32,582 nt of DNA from a virus. How positions within the stretch are numbered: position 1 is the first letter of the stretch; every line of letters starts with the position of its first letter. The position numbers were made by a program, and so were the translations under genes. Below are positions 21,944 through 29,684 of this stretch, one piece after another. The stretch lies in the IMG/VR virus record IMGVR_UViG_3300021197_000869, positions 1-32,582 of that record; one strand, given 5' to 3'. The notes beneath the pieces were generated by a model that was not told where the DNA came from, did not search any database, and was given only the letters and a program-made list of their open reading frames with translations.

Positions 21944-23511
21944 TGCTGCGGCCTGTCAATAATTGTGAGCGGGTCAAAGTCAGCGCGCGCTGCCTCCAGC
22001 GGTGTTACCAGACCACCCGCTTGCAGCACTGTAATTAGAGCAATGCGTGTGTTGGAAATCTGAGCTGCATTTCCGCCGGCGCGGGCCTTGCGATACTGCT
22101 CTGCAAGGGCAGGCAGTCGAGATAGCGCCGTCTGATTGCCCTGCGCCAGCAGACGCTTCGTGATTTCTTGAGCTTTAGCCATTGGGTCTTTGACGGCTTT
22201 TTGTGGATCAGCACGCCAAGCCAGCATTTCGGCGCGCAGTTTTGCTGCCTTGTTTGCTTTGTCTTCAAAGATTACCAACCCGCCCGATGCAGCCGATTTA
22301 TCATAGCCCAGCGTTGCCTCACCCCAATCGAGAGCTTGACTAAAAGCACGATCAGTCTTGGTTGTTATCAGCGGCAGCAGTTCAGTGCGTACAGTGTTAA
22401 AAGTTATGTCACGATTATCTGCGCCAATCTTTTCAAGCAACTGAGCATCGGTAGTGATTTCGCCGTTGCGAATTGCGCGCGCTATTTCCAGCACGTCTTG
22501 CTTGTTATCAACCTGCGCGCCGCCTGCTAAATACTTTTCGATCGTCTGCAATGTTCCGACCGGGATATAGGCGGAGTTTTTTATGGATTCAAATATGGCT
22601 GTTTTTGCCTCTATTGTTCCCGTGCCAAAAAGAATGTCGCGCACAGCGCCTTGATCATTCTCCTTCGCCAACTCATCCAATTTTTTCTCTGCATCGTTAT
22701 CGCGCTTCGTGTTTCGTGCCGCCGTCTTTTCTATTGACGTTGCAATTGCATCAATCTGCATGGCGCTGAGATTGCCACGCACTGCCTGCAGCATCGGGTC
22801 GGTGCTGGTACCGTTGCGGAATGCTGTCGCGATTGCAGCAGCGTCTGCGCTAGGGCGATTGACATAGTTCAGCAGCGTGTTCTGTGCGGTGTCTTCGTAT
22901 GCCTTTTCCGTCAGTAAGCGGACCTTGTCAGCCCCCACGTCAGGCTCATTGTTCTTAATTTCCGACAGCGCACCAATAAGGCTTTCTAACCGCATAGTGC
23001 TAGACTTGGTTATATCAGACGCGACGTTGACATCTTGCTGGGTTGTCTCAACAAGATTTGCTTCAGCCGCTTCAACCACGCGCGCATTGTTTTGTTTTAC
23101 AAACGACAGCAAACCGCGCGTCTGAGCTTTAACTGCGGCTGTTCCGAAAGAGCGCCGTGCCAAGGTGTTTGACATTGAGCTTTTATATTTATCAACAATG
23201 AGCTGGCTTTGCGTGCGGTACTGCTGCTCAGCCTGCGACATATTTGGGTTTCGCAAGGCGTTCGTTTCTAGTTCGGCTAAGTCTAGTTGCATCTGGCTGG
23301 CTGCAGCAGATGCCTCGCTCTCAGCGCCGATCTGCGCCTTCTTCATGCCAAACGCAGCAAGCTCTGCACCGGCCTGCGCAAGCTGTGCGCCACTCTCTGC
23401 AAATGCGCGTGCGGGCGCGGCCATAGCCGACGCACTGAGCTGCGCCGTGAGAAACTGCCCCTGCCCTTGGCGAGGGCGTTGAAGCTGTGCGGTGTAGGTG
23501 GGAACCTTCAT
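21940..23511 (-). CDS. Alpha-helical internal virion protein (gp15-like position), 523 aa
   Basis: Almost entirely helical, rich in Ala, Gln and Glu, with coiled-coil potential around residues 40-130 (SGAQLAQAGAELAAFGMKKA; SQMQLDLAELETNALRN) and 160-290. No enzymatic motif. It begins with an unusual polar N-terminus (MKVPTYTAQLQRPRQGQGQF), as seen in other podoviral ejection proteins. Both ends overlap neighbours by ATGA, indicating fixed stoichiometry with the 176-aa and 713-aa proteins. Likely part of the trans-envelope ejection tube. Confidence 0.65.
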   Translation of the reverse strand: MKVPTYTAQLQRPRQGQGQFLTAQLSASAMAAPARAFAESGAQLAQAGAELAAFGMKKAQIGAESEASAAASQMQLDLAELETNALRNPNMSQAEQQYRTQSQLIVDKYKSSMSNTLARRSFGTAAVKAQTRGLLSFVKQNNARVVEAAEANLVETTQQDVNVASDITKSSTMRLESLIGALSEIKNNEPDVGADKVRLLTEKAYEDTAQNTLLNYVNRPSADAAAIATAFRNGTSTDPMLQAVRGNLSAMQIDAIATSIEKTAARNTKRDNDAEKKLDELAKENDQGAVRDILFGTGTIEAKTAIFESIKNSAYIPVGTLQTIEKYLAGGAQVDNKQDVLEIARAIRNGEITTDAQLLEKIGADNRDITFNTVRTELLPLITTKTDRAFSQALDWGEATLGYDKSAASGGLVIFEDKANKAAKLRAEMLAWRADPQKAVKDPMAKAQEITKRLLAQGNQTALSRLPALAEQYRKARAGGNAAQISNTRIALITVLQAGGLVTPLEAARADFDPLTIIDRPQQ

Positions 23512-24038
23512 ATGATCTGGCTCACTTGATAGCCGCCCTTGGCGAGCGTAGTCAGCGCGCCCATCCGCGCGCTGCGTGCTTTGATGTCGTAGGCAAGTTT
23601 TTGCTGGCGCCCTTCAAGCAGCGCAACCTGTCCAGCCAAACGCTGATTGACGCCTTGCTCGCGCATCCGCCCTGCATCTGTCAGTGCGGCCAAGCGTATC
23701 GTCTGCACTTCTTCTTCAGCTTCGTTGGCATTGTCCCGCAGCACTTCCAGCGGTGTGCCTGTGCTGGCAATCACGCCCGACTTACGGTACGCCGTGCCAA
23801 CCCGCGCCTGCACCTTCGCAAACTGCTTGCGGAACCGGACGACCTCAGAACCACCGACGCGCTCGCGAAGTTTTGCTTCCTGATCAGCAACACGCGCATT
23901 TCGGTCGCGGATGCCTTTATTAAACTCTGCAGACTGCATGGCAGCACGACCGGCGGCTTTCATCCCGCTTGCCGTTTGCATTTGCCCGGCTGCGCTTAGC
24001 GCAACGCCAGCCCCTAAAAGTGCTACTTCAATGCCCAT
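23508..24038 (-). CDS. Internal virion protein gp14-like, 176 aa
   Basis: N-terminal hydrophobic Gly/Ala segment (IEVALLGAGVALSAAGQMQT) followed by a long charged helical region (FNKGIRDRNARVADQEAKLR; RFRKQFAKVQARVGTAYRKS; GTPLEVLRDNANEAEEEVQT). This is the standard look of T7 gp14-type proteins that sit in the outer membrane during DNA ejection. It overlaps the gp13-like gene by 11 nt and the 523-aa protein by 4 nt. Confidence 0.75.
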   Translation of the reverse strand: MGIEVALLGAGVALSAAGQMQTASGMKAAGRAAMQSAEFNKGIRDRNARVADQEAKLRERVGGSEVVRFRKQFAKVQARVGTAYRKSGVIASTGTPLEVLRDNANEAEEEVQTIRLAALTDAGRMREQGVNQRLAGQVALLEGRQQKLAYDIKARSARMGALTTLAKGGYQVSQII

Positions 24039-24474
24039 CTAACCAAGCCCACCTTTCGTAGTCTAATTTGTTTGCGCCGTAGCGGCGCATGGTGCCTTCG
24101 TGTTCCATGCCGAGAAACTTCGCCCAGCGTTTTAGCTCCGGCCAATCGCTGCGCATTGCAGCTTGTACCCGCCACATGCCTTGCTCTTCGGCAATCTGCA
24201 GAAGCCCCTCGCGTACCAATCGTGCCACGCGGATTTGATGCTTGCCGACCCTGCTGGCCCCTAAAAACCAAGCCTCGCCCACACCTTCCCAAAGCGGGAA
24301 TATACCGGCAGCGCCCACCAGGTAGCCGTTGTCGATGCCTGTAAAGGCCATGCCCTCATGCACCAGTGTCGGCATAAAGTTGCCGAACTCCGGTGCCGGG
24401 CGGTTGCGGTCGTCGTTCAGATCAGCTTCAAGCAGTGCCTCGCCGTGCTGCACCTCAAACGGAATTAGTCTCAC
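24028..24474 (-). CDS. T7 gp13-like protein with GNAT fold
   Basis: A 148-residue GNAT-like protein of the T7 gp13 family, needed for virion assembly in T7. The acetyltransferase-type core is visible as YLVGAAGIFPLWEGVGEAWF, then RVGKHQIRVARLVREGLLQI (the cofactor loop and helix) and WPELKRWAKFLGMEHEGTMR (terminal strands). A functional acetyl-CoA site is not assured. It lies between tubular protein B and the ejection proteins and starts in an ATGA overlap. Confidence 0.8.
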   Translation of the reverse strand: MRLIPFEVQHGEALLEADLNDDRNRPAPEFGNFMPTLVHEGMAFTGIDNGYLVGAAGIFPLWEGVGEAWFLGASRVGKHQIRVARLVREGLLQIAEEQGMWRVQAAMRSDWPELKRWAKFLGMEHEGTMRRYGANKLDYERWAWLDGH

Positions 24475-26945
24475 TGATCAAAGGTACTCAGCGTTGCGTA
24501 TACTGCGAGTATGTTCATCGGTAGCGGCTGATCCTGTCGGATCGTGAGCTGCCCATCGGTGTCATAGTTGCCGTTCAGCTCAATCTCCTTGTCGCCGGTA
24601 AACAGCGAAATCGGCGCATTCATTGCTGCTGCTGACGACCGGAAAGGCACGACGTCGAGATTGTTCGCATCTCGGCCAACCTTCAAGCCGACAGATCGAT
24701 ACAGCCGCACCGTCAGCTCGTTGATGCGCTTGACCTTGCCCTGGCTGGTTCCCATTGCGCTGCCGGCATCCACGCGCAGTGTCCGCAGTGTCGAGTTATA
24801 TGACAGCCCGGCGTGCGCCTTGGTGACGTAACGCTCTAACGTGACCGCGCCGCTTGATACTGTCTTATCGGGGTGAACCGCGCCATCGCCCAGAATGCTG
24901 ACAGTCTGTCCTTCAAGGTGGCTTAAACCCGATAACGACAGCGTGGCCTGCGTAACCGTTGCACCAGAGCTGTGCGCTGCTGCAACGCCAACCACGCCGC
25001 GGACGCAACCCGTCAGGTCGTTCGTGCTTTTGCCGCTGTAGGTAATAACCTCTGTGCCGATCTTGATTGCGCCGGAACTGGGGAACGATGACGCATCTGC
25101 CAGCGTGATGGTGGTCTGATCTGCGGCTTCGTCGCCAGCCAGCGTGCTGGTCGCGCCTGTAAACGTAAGCGAGCTGTCAACAAAGATTGCATTGTTGACG
25201 TCGGTGCCAAAATCAAAGTCGCGCATAAATTCTATATATCTTTTGGTCGCACCACCTATTGTGCGCTTGACCACAACCCAAACCTGATCTTCGTCCAGAT
25301 CGCCGGGGATCGTGGCAATGCTCTCCACGACCGCGTCACCTGTACTGAACGCGCCGCCGATAATCTGACGCGACCAGCCAATGACCTGTTCCTCGCGCTT
25401 ATACGTCATGCAGGCAAGCTGACCATCGCCGCGGAGCGTCCACAGGATGCTGTCCGGCTCTTGCTGATAGGCCAGCTCGTTAATGCCGTTCTCGGTGATA
25501 TGCTCCGAGATCAACGCGACGTCAGGCGCAACGTAGCCATCAACGTCAAAGTTAAACTGCAGCTCCAGCATCTTTCGCTTCGCACGCTGCACAAACAAAA
25601 TCGCGTTGCCTGCCTGCATCGGCGTGATGTCAGCGGAGCCGTGCGAGGTCTGCTGTTTGATCTGTATGTTGGTCGGGGTGATAGCTTCGTCAGCGCCTGA
25701 CGCGCGAACCACGAACTCACCACCTGATGTGCCGACGATCAGGTTGCGGGTTGATGCCAAGAACCGGATGACGTTTACGGTGTTAGAACCAATCGTGTAG
25801 ACCATGCCGTCGTCGGCATTGACGCCACTCTCAAAGTTTTCAAAGTCGCCGCCCTGGCTAAAAAACAACGTCTGGGGCTGCGAGGTGGTGCCAGCAAAAA
25901 CCAGTCTTTGCTCATAGAACGCGACCGCGCGCGGGAAGCCTGTCGCCTTACTAAACGCACCCAGTGACCACTTGTCGGTTGCAACCAGCTTGCCCTGGAG
26001 TGTGTGGCCGCTGGCGGCTGCTTCTGTTGCCAGATCAGCACCCGGCGCCAATGTGATAACAGTGTCGGTGACATCAACGATCAGATGGCCGGCGGTTGAA
26101 TTGTTAGATGATGAACCACTAATGATTATCGTCTGGCCGACTTTGAAACCTTGGTCAATAAACTCCCCCGCGGTGTCCTCAATGCGGTCGTTGTGTTCCA
26201 ACCCGGTAGAGTCAGGGTCGCCTTCATGGAATGAAATTGTTGCCGCAACGTAGCTCGGCAATATCTCTGCTCGACCGTCTTCCAGTTCCTGCGCTGTACC
26301 GTCCACCACGGTCGCAGACGACCGGGACGTGATCTTCACAAACCCGTCTGCAATCTTAACCAGGCGACCGACATCGTCGGCGGTAAACAGATCGGCGCTC
26401 GCGGTCAGGCGGATGGTGCCGTCTCGACTGTCCGGTGTCAGCGTGGTCGTTGTTATATTCTGATCAAGAAACGGGCCGCGCGCCGTCGTCACTTCGGTAA
26501 TCGTCCACGCTGTGTGGCTGGTGCGGGTGATTTTATAGATCGGGTGGTTGGGCGATACGACGTACATAACGTCTGCGGCTTGTGCAAACTTCAGTCCTGC
26601 CAAATCTGACGCGGTATAGACCGTCGTCACCTCGACCGCTGAACCGCTGGATGTAACCTGCCCCCCGTCCTTGTAGATGCGGAAGTAAGTCGGGCCGAAC
26701 TCCAAAATGTAGGCTTGCTCAACATTGAACTCAAAAGGTATGAGCCGCACCGCGTTGGCGCTGCTTTTCACTTCCGATACAAACCGCGTGCCAGGGCGGC
26801 GATGAACACCACCATGCGGCTGCACCAAAAAGTTTTCGACCGTCTCGGCACCGTTGTCGTACTTCGAAATATCCGTGCGCCCAAACAGCTTGGGCGTGAT
26901 CTCGCCGGCAGTAAAGTTGCTGAAAGCGGTGCTTACTTTAGGCAC
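24471..26945 (-). CDS. Tail tubular protein B / tail nozzle, 824 aa
   Basis: A large beta-rich protein in the place of T7 gp12. N-terminal signature FSNFTAGEITPKLFGRTDIS, YDNGAETVENFLVQPHGGVH and RRPGTRFV is characteristic of podoviral nozzle proteins; later blocks include YEQRLVFAGTTSQPQTLFFS, GGEFVVRASGADEAITPTNI and AGNAILFVQRAKRKMLELQF. It should form the distal tube through which DNA leaves. Translation starts at a GTG directly after the tubular protein A stop, with GAGG upstream inside that gene. Confidence 0.85.
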   Translation of the reverse strand: MPKVSTAFSNFTAGEITPKLFGRTDISKYDNGAETVENFLVQPHGGVHRRPGTRFVSEVKSSANAVRLIPFEFNVEQAYILEFGPTYFRIYKDGGQVTSSGSAVEVTTVYTASDLAGLKFAQAADVMYVVSPNHPIYKITRTSHTAWTITEVTTARGPFLDQNITTTTLTPDSRDGTIRLTASADLFTADDVGRLVKIADGFVKITSRSSATVVDGTAQELEDGRAEILPSYVAATISFHEGDPDSTGLEHNDRIEDTAGEFIDQGFKVGQTIIISGSSSNNSTAGHLIVDVTDTVITLAPGADLATEAAASGHTLQGKLVATDKWSLGAFSKATGFPRAVAFYEQRLVFAGTTSQPQTLFFSQGGDFENFESGVNADDGMVYTIGSNTVNVIRFLASTRNLIVGTSGGEFVVRASGADEAITPTNIQIKQQTSHGSADITPMQAGNAILFVQRAKRKMLELQFNFDVDGYVAPDVALISEHITENGINELAYQQEPDSILWTLRGDGQLACMTYKREEQVIGWSRQIIGGAFSTGDAVVESIATIPGDLDEDQVWVVVKRTIGGATKRYIEFMRDFDFGTDVNNAIFVDSSLTFTGATSTLAGDEAADQTTITLADASSFPSSGAIKIGTEVITYSGKSTNDLTGCVRGVVGVAAAHSSGATVTQATLSLSGLSHLEGQTVSILGDGAVHPDKTVSSGAVTLERYVTKAHAGLSYNSTLRTLRVDAGSAMGTSQGKVKRINELTVRLYRSVGLKVGRDANNLDVVPFRSSAAAMNAPISLFTGDKEIELNGNYDTDGQLTIRQDQPLPMNILAVYATLSTFDQ

Positions 26946-27530
26946 TTAGAACCTCGACGAAATGAAGACGTCGGATTCGGTGTATGCCGCGCGATCAATG
27001 TTGACCGTGTTCGCCGGCGTGCCTTCTGTCGCATCAACGAAGCGGGCTTCGGACAGTTTCGTGTCGTAAGTCGCCATCAACAACTGCGATAGGCTGGCGC
27101 TGTTTACCAGCGCGTAACTAATATCAGCAGCCAGACGCGCTGCAATCGACTCAATCAAGAGCAAGTCGTATTGATTGGGGTCAGTGACGCGCGAGATGTA
27201 AATCATCGGGAAAGGGGTTGTGCTTGAAATAACCTTGCGGCCCTCCACGCGGAAAACCGTGTCAGGGTCTTGCGGTCGCATGACGCGCAGACAATCCGCT
27301 GGAAGCGTGTGCTGGTAGCTAAACTCAAACGCCGGGACATCACTGTCAGCGGCCAAGCTGGTGCGCGTGACCAGGCAGTTCCACGGGTGCGCTCTAAACA
27401 CGGCATCGCGGACAAACTCATAACGCTGGTTGCAGACACGCGCAGCACGGCTGTCTTCCGTCAGCGAGATGATATTACTCGCGCCAATCATGTTTAGCGC
27501 CGAGTTACAGATATCGACTGATGATGCCAT
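26946..27530 (-). CDS. Tail tubular protein A / head-tail adaptor (gp11-like)
   Basis: A 194-residue adaptor that links the portal to the nozzle. The N-terminal block DICNSALNMIGASNIISLTE is diagnostic, followed by RYEFVRDAVFRAHPWNC, PADCLRVMRPQD and a helical C-terminus (IESIAARLAADISYAL). The ATG at 27530 is chosen because it begins at the family start and is preceded by AAGGA; the open frame extends 56 codons into the cement gene. It follows a terminator-like hairpin. Confidence 0.85.
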   Translation of the reverse strand: MASSVDICNSALNMIGASNIISLTEDSRAARVCNQRYEFVRDAVFRAHPWNCLVTRTSLAADSDVPAFEFSYQHTLPADCLRVMRPQDPDTVFRVEGRKVISSTTPFPMIYISRVTDPNQYDLLLIESIAARLAADISYALVNSASLSQLLMATYDTKLSEARFVDATEGTPANTVNIDRAAYTESDVFISSRF

Positions 27531-27540
27531 TTTGAATCCT

Positions 27541-27570
27541 TGAGAAAGAGAGGGGGAGCCGAAGCCCCCC
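27541..27570 (-). terminator. GC-rich UUCG hairpin between capsid and tail genes
   Basis: On the minus strand GGGGGGC-UUCG-GCUCCCCC (stem 27552-27570) is followed by the pyrimidine-rich UCUCUUUCUC, only 7 nt after the cement stop. A partial terminator or RNA-processing stop here would make capsid genes more abundant than tail genes. The U-run is interrupted, so termination is probably incomplete. Confidence 0.55.
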
Positions 27571-27577
27571 CACCCAA

Positions 27578-28057
27578 TTAGTCGATGACGTAATGGATCA
27601 GGAACGACATCGTTCCTAACGTTCCGCCAGCCGCAGCCATCGTCGCTGCGATGTAGTAGTACCCACCGGGATTGACTGAATCCCCGGCAAGTTCCCACAC
27701 CCGTTTGCCAGCGGTGTCGATGTTCGCAGCTTCAAAGCGAACATCGGCCATCGCTGCAGCATCGGCTACCGCAGAAGCAAAGACGTCTTCGTCTTTGACT
27801 ACGCCAGCCGTGGTGTAGATGCCTACGTTGAACGTGCAACTGCCGCCAAGCGTATCAGACCCAATAAAGAGCTGGGTGATGTTCGCGTGGGCAGGAATCT
27901 GAGCGAGCATGACAATGTCATCATCGTCAGAGTCCCCTGCTGCAACTTCAATGGTGCCAGCGGCTACACGCACTACGCCATGTAGATCCTGGCTTGCGCT
28001 CAGTGTCGGAGGATCTGCCTCAAACGCTGCAACGATATCAGAGTTTTTAGTACCCAT
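27578..28057 (-). CDS. Capsid cement (decoration) protein, Bbp16-like
   Basis: A 159-residue protein directly after the major capsid gene. Its beta-strand content (LHGVVRVAAGTIEVAAGDSD; SDTLGGSCTFNVGIYTTAGV; YYYIAATMAAAGGTLGTMSF) and position match the BPP-1 cement protein, which stabilises the expanded shell. Strong AGGAGGGA ribosome-binding site 14 nt after the capsid stop. High expression is expected. Assignment rests on gene order and general sequence character. Confidence 0.7.
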   Translation of the reverse strand: MGTKNSDIVAAFEADPPTLSASQDLHGVVRVAAGTIEVAAGDSDDDDIVMLAQIPAHANITQLFIGSDTLGGSCTFNVGIYTTAGVVKDEDVFASAVADAAAMADVRFEAANIDTAGKRVWELAGDSVNPGGYYYIAATMAAAGGTLGTMSFLIHYVID

Positions 28058-28071
28058 GACTATTCCCTCCT

Positions 28072-29604
28072 CTACTCGTTACACGCAATTTCAACGACTT
28101 TGTCTTCTTCCATCCGGGTCGAACCGAAGGTCGCGCAGTAGTAAACCTGCGTGGAATAAGACTTGTCGCTGCGCTCATCGATCCGAGCCATCACATCTTT
28201 GCCGACTGCCAGCTTGCAGCCGTCCTGCGCCCACGCATAACAAAGGCGCGAGGTGCCATCGTCTGACAGACGATTAGAAGTGATGAACTTGAAACCGACA
28301 AACGTGTCGATGTCACCCTGTACAAGTGCCTTCCGTCACACTTCGGCTTTCGCCGCCAGCTTTCGCTGTTCGTGCGCTGGACTTTCTCTTCATCTCGATG
28401 AGATGCTGCCCGTCAAGTCTCTACACCTTCCGCTTTCGCGGCTTGGCTCGGGATTAGCATTTTAAAGCCTTCCCCGAATTTGAGCAGTTTTCGTCTGACC
28501 GTCGCCGATCAGATAGGCAAAGTGTTTACCGTATTGAAATCACTTGAAGTTACAGAGGTCGTATTGAGCAGGTCTTCGATCTGCTCAGGGCTTACCACGA
28601 TGTATCGCGGAATGGACGGATCAACCGACTGCGAATCAATGAGTTTTTTTGCGCTCACCAATTTTGCAACTGTCAATCCGGCAGAACCATGCGCGATTTT
28701 CTGGCCGCTTGGGAACGACGTAGAGGTCGTTCCTTCCTTGCCGGTCTTCGCGGTTCCACCAAGTGCGCTGATGATGGTGTCGTCCATCGCACGACCTATC
28801 GCCGCCGCAGCCGCACGGGCATACGAGGACGTCGGGTCGATCAACATACGAACCTTGTCAGCATCGTCAATGTAACAGTTCAGTCAGAGGCGCTAACTCT
28901 GACCCGCTTTCGCTGCCTGCGGTTTCCCGCAGGATCGGACTATATCATCACCCCTTGCGGGGGCTGGGCGCTTCCACCGCGCTTGCGGTGTACTCCTTGC
29001 GGATAGTCTCTGAACCTTCTCTTTCGAGCTTGGCTGCTGATTGGCATATCCTTGCGGACTTAGCTTTCCAGCAGTTCACCCAGTTACGACCCCATTGAGG
29101 TCGGCCCATTCGTAAGTGGTCAGGCTAACCATTCTCCGAGAGTGCGGTGTTTCAACGAGGGGTGTATCCAGAATCTTCAATAAGAGACGCTACACTCTTA
29201 CCGGCTGTCTAGCAGCTCCCGACAATCTCTTGCCGGCTGAGACTATATCATCATCCCTTAGGATGCCCTGCGCTTCGGGCCGCTTGGCCCTACTCGCTTG
29301 CGCGATAGTCGTTGAACCTTCTCTTTCGAGCTTGGCTGCTGATTGCCCTCGGCTTCACGTTAGGGTGTCCCAGCAATTCACAGGGTTTTCATTTGGCTGT
29401 TACCAGCCAACGCTCCAATTAAATAGAGTGCCTCGATGACCGCGCTACTGCGGCTGCTTCTCCGACCTGGTCGAAGAAGGCTTTTTCGCCGGTGACACTT
29501 TCGGTGTCCACGGCACCTCGCAACAGACTTCCCATCTGCTGCGAGAGCATAGCGACGTTGGAACTGAATTGGTTCACAAACGCCGTATTTACCTGAGTTG
29601 ACAT
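28072..29604 (-). CDS. Major capsid protein, split by three group I introns
   Basis: Four exons: 29425-29604, 29098-29168, 28528-28875 and 28072-28333. Together they make 861 nt, a 286-residue HK97-fold-type capsid protein of the BPP-1 kind. Exon 1 gives VNTAFVNQFSSNVAMLSQQM and ESVTGEKAFFDQVG up to SSRHS. Exon 2 continues DTPLVETPHSRRMVSLTTYE and WADL. Exon 3 continues IDDADKVRMLIDPTSSYAR and ends DFNTV. Exon 4 continues KALVQGDIDTFVGFKF and ends EIACNE. The joined frame matches family order without gaps; the last intron's junction restores the frequent TVKALV motif. Unspliced, translation would stop after 61 residues. AGGAG precedes the ATG. Exon 3 may instead start at 28872 (285 residues). 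Confidence 0.9.
28334..28527 (-). ncRNA. Group I intron C in the capsid gene (194 nt, IC3-like)
   Basis: Core elements on the minus strand: P AAATTCGGGGAAGGC, Q AATCCCGAGCCAAGCC, R GGTGTAGAGACTTGACG, S AAGAGAAAGTCC. Pairings: P3 CUGC/GCAG, P4 CGGG/CCCG, P6 CCGC-GAAA-GCGG, P7 GACUU/AAGUC, P8 CAUCU/AGAUG, and two GCGAAAGC-type hairpins in P9. P1 is exon GGU plus intron AAA paired to UUUGCC, with the U-G at the splice site; P10 is exon GAAG with CUUU. P2 is UGAUC/GGUCA. The close resemblance to the tRNA introns of Azoarcus and Anabaena indicates subgroup IC3. It has no ORF and ends in G. Confidence 0.9.
28876..29097 (-). ncRNA. Group I intron B in the capsid gene (222 nt, IA-like)
   Basis: Minus-strand core: P GAACTGCTGGAAAGC, Q AATCAGCAGCCAAGC, R GTTCAGAGACTATC, S ATGATATAGTCC. 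Pairings: P3 CUGGG/CCCAG, P7 GACUAUC/GAUAUAGUC, P8 CCCC-GCAA-GGGG, a P9 hairpin CCUGCGG/CCGCAGG, and a second GUCAGAG/CUCUGAC. The insertion between P7 and P3 (P7.1/P7.2) marks subgroup IA, as in T4 td. P1 is exon CGACCU with GGGUCG. The 3' end is drawn at the G at 28876; exon start at 28872 would give a perfect 5-bp P10 and a residue-for-residue family match but an intron ending in A. It shares 33 identical nt with intron A. Confidence 0.9.
29169..29424 (-). ncRNA. Group I intron A in the capsid gene (256 nt, IA-like)
   Basis: Minus-strand core: P AATTGCTGGGA, Q AATCAGCAGCCAAGC, R GTTCAACGACTATC, S ATGATATAGTCTC; the R-to-S stretch follows the T4 td intron closely (ACGACTATC, GAGTAGGG, CAAG, CCCGAA, ATATAGTCT). 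Pairings: P2 UUGGCUG/CAGCCAA with a GUAA loop, P3 CCCUG/CAGGG, P7 GACUAUC/GAUAUAGUC, P8 CAUCC/GGAUG, with P7.1/P7.2 between. P1 is exon CUCU with GGAG, placing the U-G pair at the last exon base. The intron ends in G and the joined codons read Ser-Asp. No endonuclease gene is present. Confidence 0.92.
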
Positions 29605-29684
29605 AACTCATGCTCCTACAGTTGTGGTTGAATGTATGCGTGGGTTATCAGGCTTGCGCCTGGCTCACTGTCGGTTAGGCCGAC
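29605..29684 (-). promoter_or_regulatory. Capsid gene leader with two hairpins
   Basis: Two perfect 5-bp hairpins on the minus strand: GTCGG/CCGAC (29670-29684, over the stop of the 59-aa gene) and CAGGC-GCAA-GCCTG (29649-29662). No U-run follows either, so they are not ordinary terminators. They may stabilise the capsid mRNA or mark a processing site. AGGAG lies 8 nt before the capsid ATG. Confidence 0.45.

Noticed and set aside
23508-24292. Alternative minus-strand frame at 24023-24292
   Set aside because: It lies inside the gp13-like gene in another frame, is Arg/Gly-rich and has no family similarity.
26946-27698. Longer N-terminus for tail tubular protein A (250 aa)
   Set aside because: The extra 56 residues would overlap the cement gene and the hairpin, and they precede the conserved family start DICNSALNMIGA.
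28334-29424. Homing endonuclease or intein in the capsid gene
   Set aside because: None of the three segments is long enough for an endonuclease, and no LAGLIDADG, GIY-YIG or HNH motif or intein splice block is seen. The elements act at the RNA level.
28072-29604. Capsid gene broken by frameshifts, mutations or misassembly
   Set aside because: Each interruption has a full group I core and splice signals, and removing exactly those segments restores the family sequence in frame. Random decay or assembly error would not do this.
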